Shown: piece after piece, positions 1 through 13,908 of the stretch
How the letters are laid out: each line of letters begins with the position of its first letter
Numbering within the stretch: position 1 is the first letter of the stretch
Source: Varroa destructor
Lineage: Eukaryota > Arthropoda > Arachnida > Mesostigmata > Varroidae
NCBI RefSeq assembly: GCF_002443255.2
Contig: NW_019211460.1
Coordinates: 34,571,952 to 34,635,951 of the forward strand
Length of the DNA stretch: 64,000 nt
Direction: 5' to 3'
Notes under the pieces: model-generated
The model's input: only the letters and a program-made list of their open reading frames with translations
Told to the model about the DNA's origin: nothing
Databases searched by the model: none
Translations under genes and position numbers: made by a program

Positions 1-2390
1 CTATTCATTCACTATACTAGAGTCTGCATCGTGCATTGTCGTGCATCTGTGACCGAAGCAGGAAACCAGTATATATGAGGCTACTCCAATAACAGTTTCA
101 CTGCCATACGATATTCTTATTGGCTTGGCCAATGTTAGCATTGTGTCTTCCATCTGTGGTTGTTGAGCTATTATCTAAAGTATATAGAGCCAATAAGGCT
201 GAGGTACGATGCAGCGGCGAGGATAGCTAGCGGAGGGCAACTTTCTTTCTTCGCCATAATAGGAGACGAACGATGGTGTTGTTTACTATATCTTGATTAC
301 TTTGCTACTGTGTTTATCATCGATAAACTCCCACCGGCGGTAGTGCGTGCGAACTAACACACGATGCGAATGGCGGTGATTTGTAGCCCGTCCCTAAGCG
401 CCCACTAACCTTTTGATGAGCTGACGCAACGCTGGAATTGGAGAAACAGAGATCAAGGCAAGATGCCCTAGAGTGTGGCGACGGCCAAATGTGCGACGCT
501 ATACATAACAGCTTATAAACTGTTATGGAAGCCAATACCAGCCCTTAATTTATATGCTGCTTTGGTTACTGCTGTCATCACCAGCCTCGCCATTGTTGCT
601 TGCACAACAATTACGTCGCTTACGCCGCAGATTACGAACTCGAATGTAAAGACGTCGGTAAGTCGTCTTGCCGATTTTGCCTCCGACATAAAGGTTTTAT
701 GAGGCTTAACCACTTCCGAATCAGCAAAGCATTGTTGGTGCCTCTTGGCTCATACTGAAACAATTCGGAGCTTGTTACTAATTTCAGACACATATATATG
801 TATGTGTGTATATATGCACGTTATATATGTACCATATGTATATATACTGTAAAGGCGGCTACAAACTTCGTGTTAAGCCAAGAGCGTGAACTCATTGATT
901 TTTGCACTTGGTACTGCCCCGTTCTTCTACCTCTTTAAATCTATCAACTGCTTACGATGTACACAATAATACGCGTTTGCACCTTTAACAGAAAGCGGGA
1001 GAGATAACGAGCTGTTATCTGGGCGCAGCAACCGAGTAAATGAGTGCGATTCGCTTTTCTTTCTTTTTTTTTGCCCCTGAAGGACTACTTTCCCGTCATA
1101 TATAGCCGCTATTGAGCAACAACAACCAGCTCGATTGAGACTGTGCTTAAGAAGAGAAGGGACCTTTTTGCGAGAACAGAGGCGCTATAGAAAACATTGA
1201 TGGTTTGCGATGCACCAACAGATTGCGAGTACTCCTCGAGTGTGGGCCGCCATCACATAGAGGCAGCATCGATCGGAATACTTTGCTAAGGGTCATACTT
1301 TTTTCGAGTGCGGCGTTAAATTGGAACGAAGGTAGGGAGAGTCTACGTTAATAACATCAACGAAACAATAAAACACAGCAGCCATTTGAGCATCGGCTGT
1401 GGGGTAACCTCGGATCAGCAGCGCAAGGTGCATTAAGAATGGTCGTCCGTACACTAGTACAAGAAAGAACAACATCGCAAGTGCTTATGAACTAGCTAGT
1501 TCCCTTTACGCCGCGTGGCGCGGAGCCTACGGCGGAGATTCGATAAGCGAGCCAAGTAGAGTGGCCTAGGCTCAGTTCATGGCCAACGCGGCCGGTGCTA
1601 GTGGTTTATGGGTCCGAGATCTTGCCGTTGGTGCCGGTAGAGCCCCAGTGCCAGCCTTTGCGGGACATGCAGACCATAACCGACCAATAGTCGACGTCGT
1701 AAATGCTGCTGTTGTCAGCGCTCCGCAACAACAAAAGTCTCGGCGCAACTTCTACTGCTCCTCGATGGCAGCCTTATTATGCTCCCGCTGCAGCTAGGAC
1801 TGCATAAACGATTTGTATGTATTATATATATATCGCACGTGAACTACATGGCTCAACACAGAATATGTTTGAACAGAGGATAACAGAGGCTCCGAGGCAA
1901 TGGGGCAGCGACACTGAAAACAGACAATATGCTTATTACACATAAATATAATTACACTAAATTACTGTGCTAAGCAAACAGACAATAATAACAGACTATA
2001 TTTCCTGAAGCCTCACCGATATCTTACCTTAACTAAAATTATGGATAGTCCACCTAGAAAATTGTAGGAACAAACTCATTTTACTCAGACGAAAACGAGC
2101 ACTCACTCAGATGCCAGACCTAGGTTTCCGTCGCACTTTTTCTATTTAACACGACACAGACCACGAAACAGACCTTCGGCTATCCGCCCAATTACGAGTA
2201 TCAAGGAAAAAATTGGTCTGCGTATCGACAAGATTTAGTATGCAATGTTTTCACATTTGAAAGAAATAGTGCCCAACGGCGCACGAGGAGTTCACGATGA
2301 GGCGGCAGCGGTGCGTATAACAGCTCTCTATAATACCGAAAACATAAAATCAATATCTACGATCCTGTGTTTTATGTGATTCTTTTTAAT

Positions 2391-2413
2391 GTGACCTGAA
2401 TAAGTCAGGTCAC
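2391..2413. repeat. Inverted repeat containing everted AGGTCA half-sites
   Basis: Two perfectly complementary 9-base arms, GTGACCTGA and TCAGGTCAC, flank a 5-base spacer. Read as protein-binding DNA, they place TGACCT and AGGTCA as an everted repeat nine bases apart. AGGTCA is the classical nuclear-receptor half-site. Binding is inference; a chance palindrome is possible. Confidence 0.4.
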
Positions 2414-3215
2414 TTGCTGCTGCTTAACGCCCCAGAGTTGGTATTAAGTGGTAACATTATCAAAAAGTACTAGTTGAGATGTCGGTACTCTAGTAGTCCT
2501 CTTTTGCAAGCAGTAGTACGTTACTAATTGACAGTATCACTATTACGACCATTGTGACGATCGGCAATAAAGAAGCAAGCTCGAGTTATCGGTCGTTTAA
2601 GCATAAAGTCAGTCGTCTGTACTGCTCGCACAGTATCAAGTGACTAAAGGAGTAGATCGGCCTGTTTGCCCCGCCTGGGGCCTAAGAGTAAGGAAATAAA
2701 TGACAATTTCTCTTTGCACTCCATGTCGCAAGAGCATTAAGTATGCGTAGAAGTGGTAGCAGGCACTACTATGACTCCAGCGAAGTAAGTGATAGCAGGC
2801 GCGGGTGTGTGGGGCACTGTCCTATGAGTCTACGCTGATTCCCATTAGACATTATTATCCTAGGCTTTTATAGCTCGAACTGTACCTTAACTGGCAATAT
2901 ATGCGTTAGAAACCGCTTCGTCTGCGATTATTGGGTAACAATCAAGCAGGGCGCACAAAGAGTCCTGGTATGAAGCTTGACTCTTTAGCTCACTCTTCCG
3001 AACGACTCTTTGTAAAGACTATACTCATTTAATGGTGTAATTTACAAGGAATCTACTTATTGGACAGTACAACCTTTTAAATACACATAAAAGATCTCCG
3101 ATTCCTTTGGATATATTGACATGTACGGCTAACAGATTTAGGGAAGATGATTTTTACCAAAAACACTCCCGACATCGTCCGCTTTTTTTTATAGATAGGG
3201 AAAGCAAACTATTAT

Positions 3216-3217
3216 TA

Positions 3218-3274
<57 letters not shown>

Positions 3275-3275
3275 T
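3216..3275. repeat. (TA)n microsatellite
   Basis: About 60 bases of almost pure alternating T and A, interrupted twice by a single C. A 77-codon open frame across it (IYIYIY...) is a by-product of the repeat and not a gene. Confidence 0.95.
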
Positions 3276-6200
3276 CGAATGGTCTAAGAGATACTCAGCC
3301 AAAGTTTGAATCAGCCGAGTTCTACCCTGCGAGTCTTTAATAAATCCGAATTTTCACCAAATTCAAAAAATTCCATATGATACGTAGTACTACTTAAAAC
3401 TTCAGTGTGCTTCAAAAGAGAACAATATATTATCAAACGTATGACAAAAAACAGCATTATGTCGAAGGCCGATTTTCCAGTAAGCCTAGTATTGTGAAGA
3501 TCTAACGAGAAGCAAATTCTGCTGCAAATTCGTAGGACTGTTTATATAATTTATTGTCTTTTTTTTGCTATTTTTTATGTTTTAATCAAATTTGATCTAT
3601 ATTAATTCAAATACACACGTTCATCAAATAACGTTATTCTCGTATCCAGTTGTTATTAAACAGCAGGTAGTATTGTTAGTACTAATTGGTAGTAGTAATA
3701 AAAGAGCTGCAAAATTCGATAGGTTTGAGTGCGTAAGTCTTTCGAGAAATGTATTGACGTCTAGAAACGGGCAGCTGTTATTGCAGTTGGTCACGTATGT
3801 CCCTTATAATTTAGAAACGATCAGACAGACCTTTGTAGCGCATAACGTGACCAATTGTCTTTATTCGGGTAGACCATTCATCCATCTACTCGTATGCGTG
3901 ACACATCCTTTGCTAACAGCTTTTTGGAGGTGCTTTTAGCAAAACACCGTCTTTGTTCCCCCCTGATACGATTACCCAAGCTTTTGTTTTATATTTTCAC
4001 AGAGTTGATGCCATAAATAAGATATTATCGTTTTTGTTCCTTGGCGAACCTTGATTATAAGAGGCCGAACGTATGACTAGACAGTAAGTGTTGAACATAA
4101 CAACGAAAGAAACATCAGCTCGACCAGCGCCACTAACAGGACATCAGCAGCAAAAAGAGAGAAAAGAGCAAAAGCCCTACAAGAGTCTCATAGTGCGAAA
4201 CGGGGGCAAAAAGAGAATAGAGTGTTCGTGACGTGGTGTTAACGGAGGCCGCAGCAGCAACGGTGCTCGCTACAGTCTGCGTTGGCCTCGTCGTATCGCA
4301 ATTAGGAAGTATTCGTCTCCAAGGGGAAATTCATCTCAATGAACACCAAAACGGCCCAGGATTTCCCCTGGCATATACTTGCCGCCATGTTTGCGTCCTG
4401 CTGCGGTTAAATCATTTTTCGGTTCGCTATTCACGGTGTACGAAGGAGTGGCCGAGGGTTCAGTTACACGAACCTTAGGACACATCCTAACAGGGGTTAT
4501 CAGCTACCAGGTGGCACCAGGGACGTTGTGGTTATGGCTGGACATTTATGCAAGATTCGCGTTAAAGAGGAGCACTGGGAAAAAAACGACCTGCTTTTAC
4601 CAACGAGGCCGATGTTCTGCGCGCCTCGAAAAGCCTGGGCCGTTTATTGGCACATGGTACGTAAAGTACCCTACAGGAATACTTATATTTACGAATTGTC
4701 TGAAATAAGGTAAAAGTAACGCATAAATAGACACTACCTCACGCATTGCTTCACATTGGGGATGATGGTGTTGGATTGGAGAAAGAGACTTCACAATGAG
4801 CTGGCGGACGTATTAGTAATAAAAGGCTAACTGTAGTAATACCTTAATTTGATACTTCACTATTATGTCAAGTATTTGGCTACGGTGTTCAAAAATTCCG
4901 ACCAACACCAAGCTAATCAATATTTTCCAAGTCGTACAAAAAAGGGTTATTATTATTACATCACCAGCGTACGTAACTGTAGCTAGTGAAGCCTTGCTTG
5001 CTGTTATATTCTTGTAATGTACTATATTTCCAACCCAACATTAAGTAGGATAAACGTAACCTGGGTATATTTCACTTGCGGAAGATCGTCTTTCATAAGA
5101 AGAACGGATCTGTCGTCTGAAGTGAATCCCTTTTGTGGGCATACGAGGTCGCCTTTCGGAGATTTGTAGTTCGTGAGTTGCGGGGCTGACCCAGTCAGCT
5201 AACGGGCGCCATCCCTACGCGTTTTTGCTTGCGCTTTTGTGATAGAGAGACGAATACGAACCGCTGTTCCCAGAGGAGTTCGCCTCACCTTAGCCCGTTT
5301 CTGCTCTCGGCACTTTCGTCTGCACAGCCGTCACCACCGCCAGCGTCAGGCAGCGTCCGTAGCGGCAGTGAGAGCAGAAATAGCAGCAGCTGGGCTCCGT
5401 TCTAAAGCGACGACTGTCGTCGCTAGCGACTGTCACATATTCATTGACATTTTAAAATCGTAAAACTTTTAAACCTCTCGCTTCCTCTGTACTTCTCTTT
5501 CTCGTTATTTCACTGCGCTCTCTTCTTTATCCGCAATAGCACTCAGTAGACACCCAAGTGGTGTGGACAAAGTAGCCTTACACGGCGTACTGAGTGGACC
5601 CGAGCCCGGGCGTAAGTCTGCGTAAGAGTGTTTGTGTCGTAACGTGTGGGTTGGTCCCTTAGACTTTTGCCTGCTTTACCCACATAGGACACAAGCAAAA
5701 GCCGAGTAGAAGGAGCGGCAAGCGTATTGAGAGGGTGCTTAGCTTTGCCTGTCCTCAGACCCAGGCTATTCATGGACACTCCATTTGCCAATAGGCTATC
5801 CCATTGTCAATGACGTCGAAAGGACGGCAGACACCAGCCCAAAGTAGACGACGAAGTGACTGAAGGAACTGGCGCAAGGCTCTGGCTGAAAGTTAAAAGG
5901 GGAAGCACCTCGTTAAACTGCTCGCGCCTCCCGCATTGTGGCAGCAGACCAGCTGTAATTATATACATATACATTCAAAAAGAAAACAAAATGTAAGGGT
6001 GTCTTTATTTTCTATTAAAACAAATTCACATTATTAGTTTTACGGTCAATGTTATCGTTTTCCTTAAAATTCCAGGTGTTCAGTATCAAATGATACAATT
6101 CTACTAATTTAATAGCCTACCAAAAATAATAGAAAGAGAACAGTAACTGAGATTGATTGTAAAGAGAAACGGGCGTTACGATAGACGCGTGCCACAGTCT

Positions 6201-6696
6201 GTTTTCTTCCTATTTATAAGTGATTTTCTACGGATTTTTTTTCTACGGAAAACGGATTTTTTCCCGTAGCCATTGAACACACGTCATAGAAAATTATACA
6301 CTAGGAAATGCGTCTTTCCTAGATGGTTTTACAACTTGAACAAAGTAAGTAACTAGTAAAATGTTGCATGAAATAATTTGAGTACTCTAATAATGCCCGA
6401 ATAAAATCACATTAGGTATATTTGAAACGTCGCTCTTATTGTAGAATCTTAAGGAAGATGCGGGCACTATGTATCCATTGTTGCCACTGGTCATTTTGTG
6501 ACAATAATGATCCATACCAACTGTAGGTTTGTTGGCTCGATGTTGACGAAACGCACGCACAACAAACACCTTTCAATACTACAGGACGGTCCTTTATAGG
6601 TGAAAAAGTGAAAATTTTAAATAGAAGGTTTCCTCGCCAGCCTACCTGTCTCAGGTCACAAACTACCTTTTGTCCTAATCGAAGTTATGCGAATCC

Positions 6697-6713
6697 ATAT
6701 ATATATATATATA
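6697..6713. repeat. Short (AT)n tract
   Basis: Seventeen bases of alternating A and T in AT-rich spacer. Confidence 0.9.
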
Positions 6714-8326
6714 CATGGCCTCGGATAATTTTGTTATATAATCTTAGTTAGGTGAACACCGCTATCTAGAGTGCATTGCTTAACATTATGTTTAAATGAT
6801 AATGTTACCTGGTTATCTATATCTTTTTCTTCATATCAATAAGGCAAAACCTATCGTTTCTTTGAGTATTTTTCCGAATGAACATGGTACAAGTGCTATA
6901 AAGTGCCATCGGCGGCTCTTTCCTTCAGCACGTAAATTATGTATAAATAGTCTCGTGCTGTAGATATTTGAATTCAGCAAAGCGAAAACAGAAAATTGCA
7001 GTATTTCTAGGTAATACGGGGTATTCATTTAACGCGTAGCCAAGAGACACTGACGTTCATCGAACATTTGTAGCTGTAATTGTATATCTCTATCTTCATT
7101 CATATTTGAGTAAAGGTAAAAAATTTTAGGACATTTACTTAAAGTCCTGCTACTGGTTTGTAGCGTTAGACCTTTTACAGGTCTGTGTAGTTCTTGATGA
7201 AACGATACGCTAATCTACCAGAATTTGTGTAATAGTTTGTGTAGGCGTAAGACAAACAACCGTTCGTCTAGAAAGGCACTCTACTGTTAATCTTTGATAG
7301 TGAATCGGCATGCCTTGATGGATTTTTGTTGGATCCGCAATTTGAGCGCAAGTTCTAACTTTGGAAGTAGCTGGCAATAGTGGGATCGACTTAGTATTTC
7401 TCCTCAAGTAAAATTAATTGTATTTCTACGGAAGGCCATTAAATCTAAGAGTTTCTGAAGCGATTGTTTTATTTAGTATTTTTATGTGTTTACGTACAGC
7501 TGCTACACATGTATAACCAAGCAACAGGTTTGAGTGGGGTATGTTAGGTTAAAGGCTTTCTGTACTTACTGCTTCTATACTCACATAGCGATCGTTAGAC
7601 ATAACTGATACTGTGATCGTTATCTATAAACTATTGTTCGCTTTTGTCCCACTCGTCCAACGAAAAATCTAACGATCTCCGCTGATATCTTCATAATTAA
7701 GCGGGCACTCGTTCAGTATCCTGACAAAGATTCCCGCGGTCGGCTACATCTCTGTTACGGTCAGAATCAAAACCGATAGGCAGTCCCTACTTATTGAAAC
7801 CAGCGGCCCAGTTCGGTCATATGCGAGAGCCGAGGGACGACGCGTCGGCCGTTTACTAATGTAGATAGAGTCTGTGTTTCAAAAGGAAATCATGCTCCAT
7901 TTCTCTAACGCGCTCGACGCTACAGCTGCTGCAAGCACCGGGCAGCAGAGCAAGCATTGATGCGCTGGGCGTGTTCGCCCATTTTCCTCCGGTTTTACTT
8001 TCTTTCGCCTTTTCGTATCGATAATGTCAATGTCCTGACTAGAATGGAATGAGCGTACATATACCCCCGATCGGATCGTCCTACCCGTTAGCTACCTAGC
8101 TAGCTTCCTACTAGTGGGATTGGCGTATTTCTAGGGCGCTGAACTGTTATTCGATGTGTCTGAACAAGTCGCTTACTGCCAGTGAGGGAGCTCGCAGCCA
8201 CAGCAACGGTAGCACAGGGATGTCATTTTTCACGCGTTCTCTATCCTCCGTCGCCTCTCGTACTTTGGTGCTGCACTTTACTGGCAAGCCAGAGAGGCAA
8301 AAACCACCTTGATCACCAGTGCCCTA

Positions 8327-8339
8327 CCCCCCCCCCCCC
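8327..8339. repeat. Poly-C tract
   Basis: Thirteen consecutive C residues in a locally C-rich patch. Such tracts can adopt unusual structure, but no gene or element is recognisable around it. Confidence 0.9.
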
Positions 8340-10299
8340 ACCCTGAAGTACAACTTTTCTGAAAAGCAAAGACTGGCGGAGGCGGTCAGGCCCAAGGAGA
8401 CTTACAACGTAGCGCAGGACACGTGAACCAGCACGCTGAAATGATATTCTCTCTGTTTCTCGTTTTCCTATAAATGTCTTTACCGTTCAAGGAAGCAAGT
8501 GGTCGATGGCGAAATATCGAAAGTGGGGTGACTAGACAAGCTCATGCAAGGTGCACGCCCTCGTCGGCTTCGCTTTTTTTTTTTCGAGTTGTTTTTGTAT
8601 GAACGACAATGGGTTCCTAAGGCCGGTCGGTCGAGCCGACAAGGAGCCTGACTGGTCGCTTTTCGCTGAAGGCTGAAGACGTTCCCCTGAGTTGAATTGA
8701 GTCTTTCTGATAGTTTTCCTATGGCGTTATGATACCTTGAAACTGATTCAATAAGTGGAGAGATGCGTGCTTAGTCACTTGTGCTTGGTGACTGAGCAAG
8801 TAACGCAGGCAGCCGAGACGAATATGACTTCCTTCGAGGGGAATAATTTGCGCCGCTGATGTAACCCTTCAAAAAGGCCCAACAATCAATTTGGACTCGT
8901 GCTTAATAAGGTTGAAATCATTCCTGGCTGACTAAACCCATAACAGATATATGATTTGTTAATAGTCTAAAAGCGACTAGCGCAATTATTTGGATGCTAA
9001 CGCTTGCATTCATAGAAACAGATTTTCAATCCTTCCCATTAATTTTTCGAAATTCTAGGGCTAATGTTTTTATTATGGTTTTAGTTTCATTCGTCAAGAT
9101 GGGCAAAAAGGTTTCGTCTTATAAGTAATGAACCAAAAACTTGAGGTAAATTGGTGTCCCTAAAGAATTGTTTGTTCTTGAAGTGCGCACATCTATTCTT
9201 CTATACTTTTCTATACCATCACTTAATGTAGAACCGAAATTTTGAAATTATCACAAAACTGTAATCACCTCGACATATCTTATGCTTTCAATATGTACTT
9301 GAGAATACGGTGGTGCGTATTAGAACAAGAATGAGCGAATAGCTAAGAAGGACGGTACATCCAGGCTCTGTTGTTTACACCAAGACTGTCTAAACTTTAG
9401 ATGAACAGCGTGGTTTGCGAAAGCGTCTTCCCTGCCATTTCTGTTCCTCGTTAACTGTCTACTACTTTCTGTCTTTGCTATAACTAGGACACCTATCCAT
9501 TAGAGGAGCAATTGCACGGCTTGTCGGAACTTGTACCAACCAGTAGGCTGCTATCGGGCCTTCGACCTGTACTGCCGAGAGTTGAAGGTATTGTTGTTTT
9601 AGTGGTCCATCTGTGACCTTACAGAGGCAAAGTGCTTCACTTGCTGCGCCTACAACTTGGCCATTATGGAAATTAGCAGACTTATTACAACGATTGTTCT
9701 AATTTCTATTAGTATGCGGGGAAGCCTATAGACTAACCTTAACTCAACCCGTCAAGGTAAGCTGTTATGTTGGGCGTTACGAACACGCTTGCGTTTAGAC
9801 CTCTAGCAGTCACAGGAGATGAATATCTTTTAAAGTATTTAAAGTTAGTCAGGATGTCCATGACGTTTAGAAGAGAATGGCAGCAGATAGCACACAAAGC
9901 GTAAAGATTCGTTTACACATTATTACCTAAATATGCATAGATACCGCGATTGTAAGGCCACTGCAGCTAATAAATTGGAAGCATAATACTCATTTTACAT
10001 TCATTCAAGATATTTGCAGCTTGCACGTTTATATGCTAGCTTTATAAGAAAATATAGCTTCTGTAAATAACGAGTTCCCATATAAAAACCGTTTTTTTTT
10101 TTCAGTTGTATTTCGCTTCTGGTCTTCAAGCTTCTCTCCGAGAGCCGACGTCCAGCTACAATTATCTCAGCGTTCAAGCAAGTTTATTGCGGTAGAAGCG
10201 ATAAGTTGTAGTTCGTTGCATAAAACCCCGCCCTAGGTTACCTAAAGTGCTACTCCATGCACTAATACGACGTTAGAACATTACGGGCGTTTTTATTAT

Positions 10300-12240
10300 A
10301 GGAATTTTAAATATTATAGGAATACAGCTGCGCCGAACAGATTCTGTTTACATCTACATACAGAACAGAAGGAGTCAGCAGTCGCGATTCCCGACACGCA
10401 CCGCCCTCGTTTCCTCTTGAAGTCTTTGTCTCTAGACTCTGCTCCGCGTTCAAAATGACCGTCCGCACAGCGTTTAGCGCAAGACCAGATCTCATCTGGA
10501 CCAAACGCCACTTGAGGTTCGGCTAACAGACCGTAGTAACACTGTGTGCTAACGCCACAATGGAGTCGTGGGTGCAGCAGCTCATAGCGATGCAGCAGTG
10601 TTCGCCGACGATAGGGCCCTGCTCGCTGGCCGTGACGGAGCTCGCTGTTCTCAAGGGGCCATGGGGTGCTGCTCGTTTCAGCCTCACCCTTGGGGGAGCT
10701 CCTGCACCGAACATTAAGGGGTGTGCAAGACCAGTACAGCTGGTGTGCTGTACTGGCGCACAAGCAGGCGCAGTGTCAGTCGTATAGGAAAGCCAAAAGG
10801 CACGATCATGCTTGGAGGCTAACTTTGCTCCAGCAGCATTTACGCCCCAGTCTTCTCTAACAGACAGCAAACTGAAAGCGACGGCAAAAAATCGGACAGT
10901 TCTAAACAACCGAACATGTGTCACCTGGCCTAAAAAAAGTTGGACAGAAAGAAAAACATAATGAAAAACGTATTTATTTACCCGTCTAAGCTCCGAGCCG
11001 TAGTCTCTTATGGTACTTCGGAATATTTGACCTATTAAAACAAAAGAAGGGTACAAAGTAGGGTGTTCATTATGAATTTTCACAGTCACATATGGTTTTT
11101 GTGTACTTTCTTTATAATTGCACGGAGTTGAAACGAAAAAGCTTTATGCGACAGCCGTCAAATGCCCAAATTTACTCACCAAGCACCGGATAAGAGTCTT
11201 CTAAAGCACATTCGATAAGGTACGTTTGTTGTGGTATGGATTCCATTGAAAAAAACACAAAATGGTACGACAGCTCTGAAGGTTTTCCCTGAAAGGCGAT
11301 TTTGGCATAGTTAAAAATTAGTCAACCAATTATAATCTATTTGTTAGACTTCAATGTTTCTGATCGTTCCCGAAGTTTCTTATTAAATCCGGAGCTATAA
11401 ACATACCTTACTAACTGTGCTTACGAAATATTTCTTGACAAATATCTTGTAGCGTGCTATTCAAATTCTTTGCTTTTTTACAAGTTAATCGCAAACTGTC
11501 TTAATAATGATGTTTTTCTTTGCGCACATTTGTGCGATAATAACTCTGCTCTAGGAAGTCGGCTGGTAGGCGCACTGGCTCCCACGTCTGTTTGTAACTC
11601 TATCTGATCAGGCGCATTAGCTAACGTCCATTGATGGACCAACCAATTGCAATAGAGCCGTCCTACTATCTCAGTAGGCCTCGATACGGTTTAGGTACTA
11701 CATCTCTTCCTCGATCTACTCTCACTTCTCCTTTATCGCATGGACTGATTCGCCCGGAGACGGTCATCCATCGACCCTCGTTGCTTGGTCTTCCTTTGGG
11801 TTGCGTCTAAGACCGAAGACCGTAGCTACGATCCGGCTACGGGCGGTGCCGCTCTAGCCAATAGTCATCGGTACAACGTGGCCAAGCGTAATAGATGCAG
11901 CTGCTAAGAAGCAGTAGCAGCAACACTCAGCAACAAACGACCGGCCAGGCCACCGAACCGGCATCATCAAGCTGGCACTGCCAAATCAAAAGGGGCCATC
12001 TCGTCCAAACTGTATGGACGAGGGGAGAGGGGATGTGGCTCTGGGGGGTGAGAGGTTGGCTAATAAGAGCCACGAGCCACGGTAACAGCAGAAGCAATAG
12101 TAGTGAGAGGAGCAGCGGTAACACTGCCATCATTGGGGCATATCTTAATGCAGCTGAAGGCTCGAGACCCTAGGGAGTCAGTGCACAGTGCAAGAGCGGC
12201 TTGGAACTAGACCGCGTACGCCAACACACGCATAGTAGCT
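10300..12240. other. GC-richer island with overlapping ORFs, no gene recognised
   Basis: This stretch is visibly richer in G and C than its flanks. It carries overlapping open frames on both strands (188 codons on minus at 10523-11089, 149 codons on minus at 10314-10763, 92 codons on plus at 11895-12173). The translations are low in recognisable motifs, overlap each other in different frames and match no family I know. GC-rich sequence lowers stop-codon frequency, which is enough to explain the ORFs. A promoter island, an exon of an unrecognised gene or an old repeat are all possible. Confidence 0.45.
10731..10756. repeat. Perfect 10-bp hairpin
   Basis: Arms CCAGTACAGC (10731-10740) and GCTGTACTGG (10747-10756) are perfectly complementary around the 6-base loop TGGTGT. 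It lies inside the GC-richer island. Function unknown. Confidence 0.7.
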
Positions 12241-12691
12241 AACATTTGCACTGTTGTCTATAGATGTTCCTATATATTTCTTTGGAAAGATGTGCGCAAG
12301 ATGTTAAGGGCATGAGGTCATAGTGTCTGTATCGATCTGGATGCCGTTTCAAGCCCAATGCAACGAGCCCCATTTCGATCACATTTTTCACTCTCACTCT
12401 GTGATCTCTGACCTCATCTCAGTATTCCTCGACGCGGCCGCTCCACAGAAAGAGGAGCAGCGGCAATCAAGAGATCGTGGGTGAACGCTGGAAGGTATTA
12501 CGCAAATACGTTCAGGGCTCACTCTAAGACTGTTTGCACTGCTACACAAGGTATACGAATTCGCTTACGAGGATAAAGCGAATATATAATTTTTATTTAT
12601 CCTGGGTATTATCTGGGTAATAAACTCGATATGCTTTATTTACAATCATACAAGTGCTTCCAAGTAAAATTTAATTTGTATGTGTGACTTC

Positions 12692-12712
12692 TATATATAT
12701 ATATATATATAT
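12692..12712. repeat. Short (TA)n tract
   Basis: Alternating T and A over about 21 bases. Confidence 0.9.
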
Positions 12713-13891
12713 CTACACTTGACATTTCAATAAGACTTTTCTTTGAAATTGGGAGCATTATTTCGAAAAGAAGCAAACATAGGTAAGGACAACGTTCGCT
12801 TCCAAAGAATTTATAGTAGGTGATCTGGCGTGTCGAAAGACGTGAATAGTTTTCGAAGAACATAATGTAGAATAGTAATACTTTGATCTGTCTTAGATGT
12901 ACCCTTCCTTATTATTTGTATATTATTACTAACGTCCTGGTAGGTTATTAATAGGCAAATAGTTATGATCTGCTTTGCTATAAAATATACTATGCCATCT
13001 GCGAACCTTTTTGAGACATGGAAGTGATCGAAGTCACACGGATATGAATCTGAAGGACATAGAGTCTAGAACTGCCACCCGGTTTCACTGCCGTGATTGG
13101 GGCGTAATGATGCGGTTCTGCTCTGTCGCCGAGTAACCAGACCGTGTGTACTTGGGTCGTATAGAGTCAAAATTTGTTTGCCAAATAAATTTCAACCCTC
13201 AACTCTCAAAATTTCAATAAACAAAGCACTATATAACTTGCAGGAACCTAGTTATTCTATCTTCTGACCCCCTTTGCATAATCTGACAAAAACCTCGGCG
13301 AAATTTGCACACAGAGTGCTCTAAAAGGCTTTTACAATACAAACGTAGATCTTTTTCTCAAAAAGAACGTAACTTTGTTCACTTTAACATATACTTTTAC
13401 AGCAGAAATCGCAAAAACCCACCCCAAAAACGCAACTTAGATCCACTGATAGCACAAATAATCTTAGTTAACTCTCTTACTTACTTTTTGGGCTATTATT
13501 AATTTATGAATAAGTCATGTCCATATAAATCGCAGTGGACATAGGCCCTTTGCTCTCGGAAACTCAGTGAACAATGAAGGGTCGTTAGGTCAGTGGCATA
13601 AACCCAACTAATGTAGTTATGTCCCGAAGCAGGTCCTGTTAAACTAAGAAACTTCTGTTATTTTTGGCAACATGCAGTTAACATGCATGTATGTTCGTTT
13701 CTCGTATGTCGTTACTAGCTGCATTTGTAATGGTGTTAATCAGCGCTCATTTTCGCAGCTCAACCCCTTAATCGTTTAGTTGGTCTCAGCTTTTTTAGGG
13801 GGCAATTATAGGGTTAAAATTACTGCTATGTACATTAACGGCCCGAAAATCAAATCAACATCATCTAAATAATAATATATTTGACAACCGG

Positions 13892-13908
13892 TATATATAT
13901 ATATATAC
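13892..13908. repeat. Short (TA)n tract
   Basis: Alternating T and A over about 17 bases. Confidence 0.9.

Larger units (their letters stand above)
1..10300. other. Non-coding stretch, no gene recognised
   Basis: I see no supportable gene here. All open frames are short (up to about 115 codons, at 3592-3939), match no family I recognise and are not flanked by convincing splice sites. The sequence is AT-rich spacer with TA microsatellites near 3.2 and 6.7 kb and a 13-C tract near 8.33 kb. A GC-richer patch lies at about 5.2-5.4 kb and could be a promoter or exon region, but nothing decides this. A clean inverted repeat at 2391-2413 is listed separately. Confidence 0.6.

Noticed and set aside
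3107..3340. 77-codon ORF with IYIYIY repeats
   Set aside because: Translation of a TA microsatellite.
10314..11089. Overlapping minus-strand ORFs of 149 and 188 codons
   Set aside because: They overlap in different frames, lie in GC-richer sequence where stops are rarer, and contain no recognisable motif.
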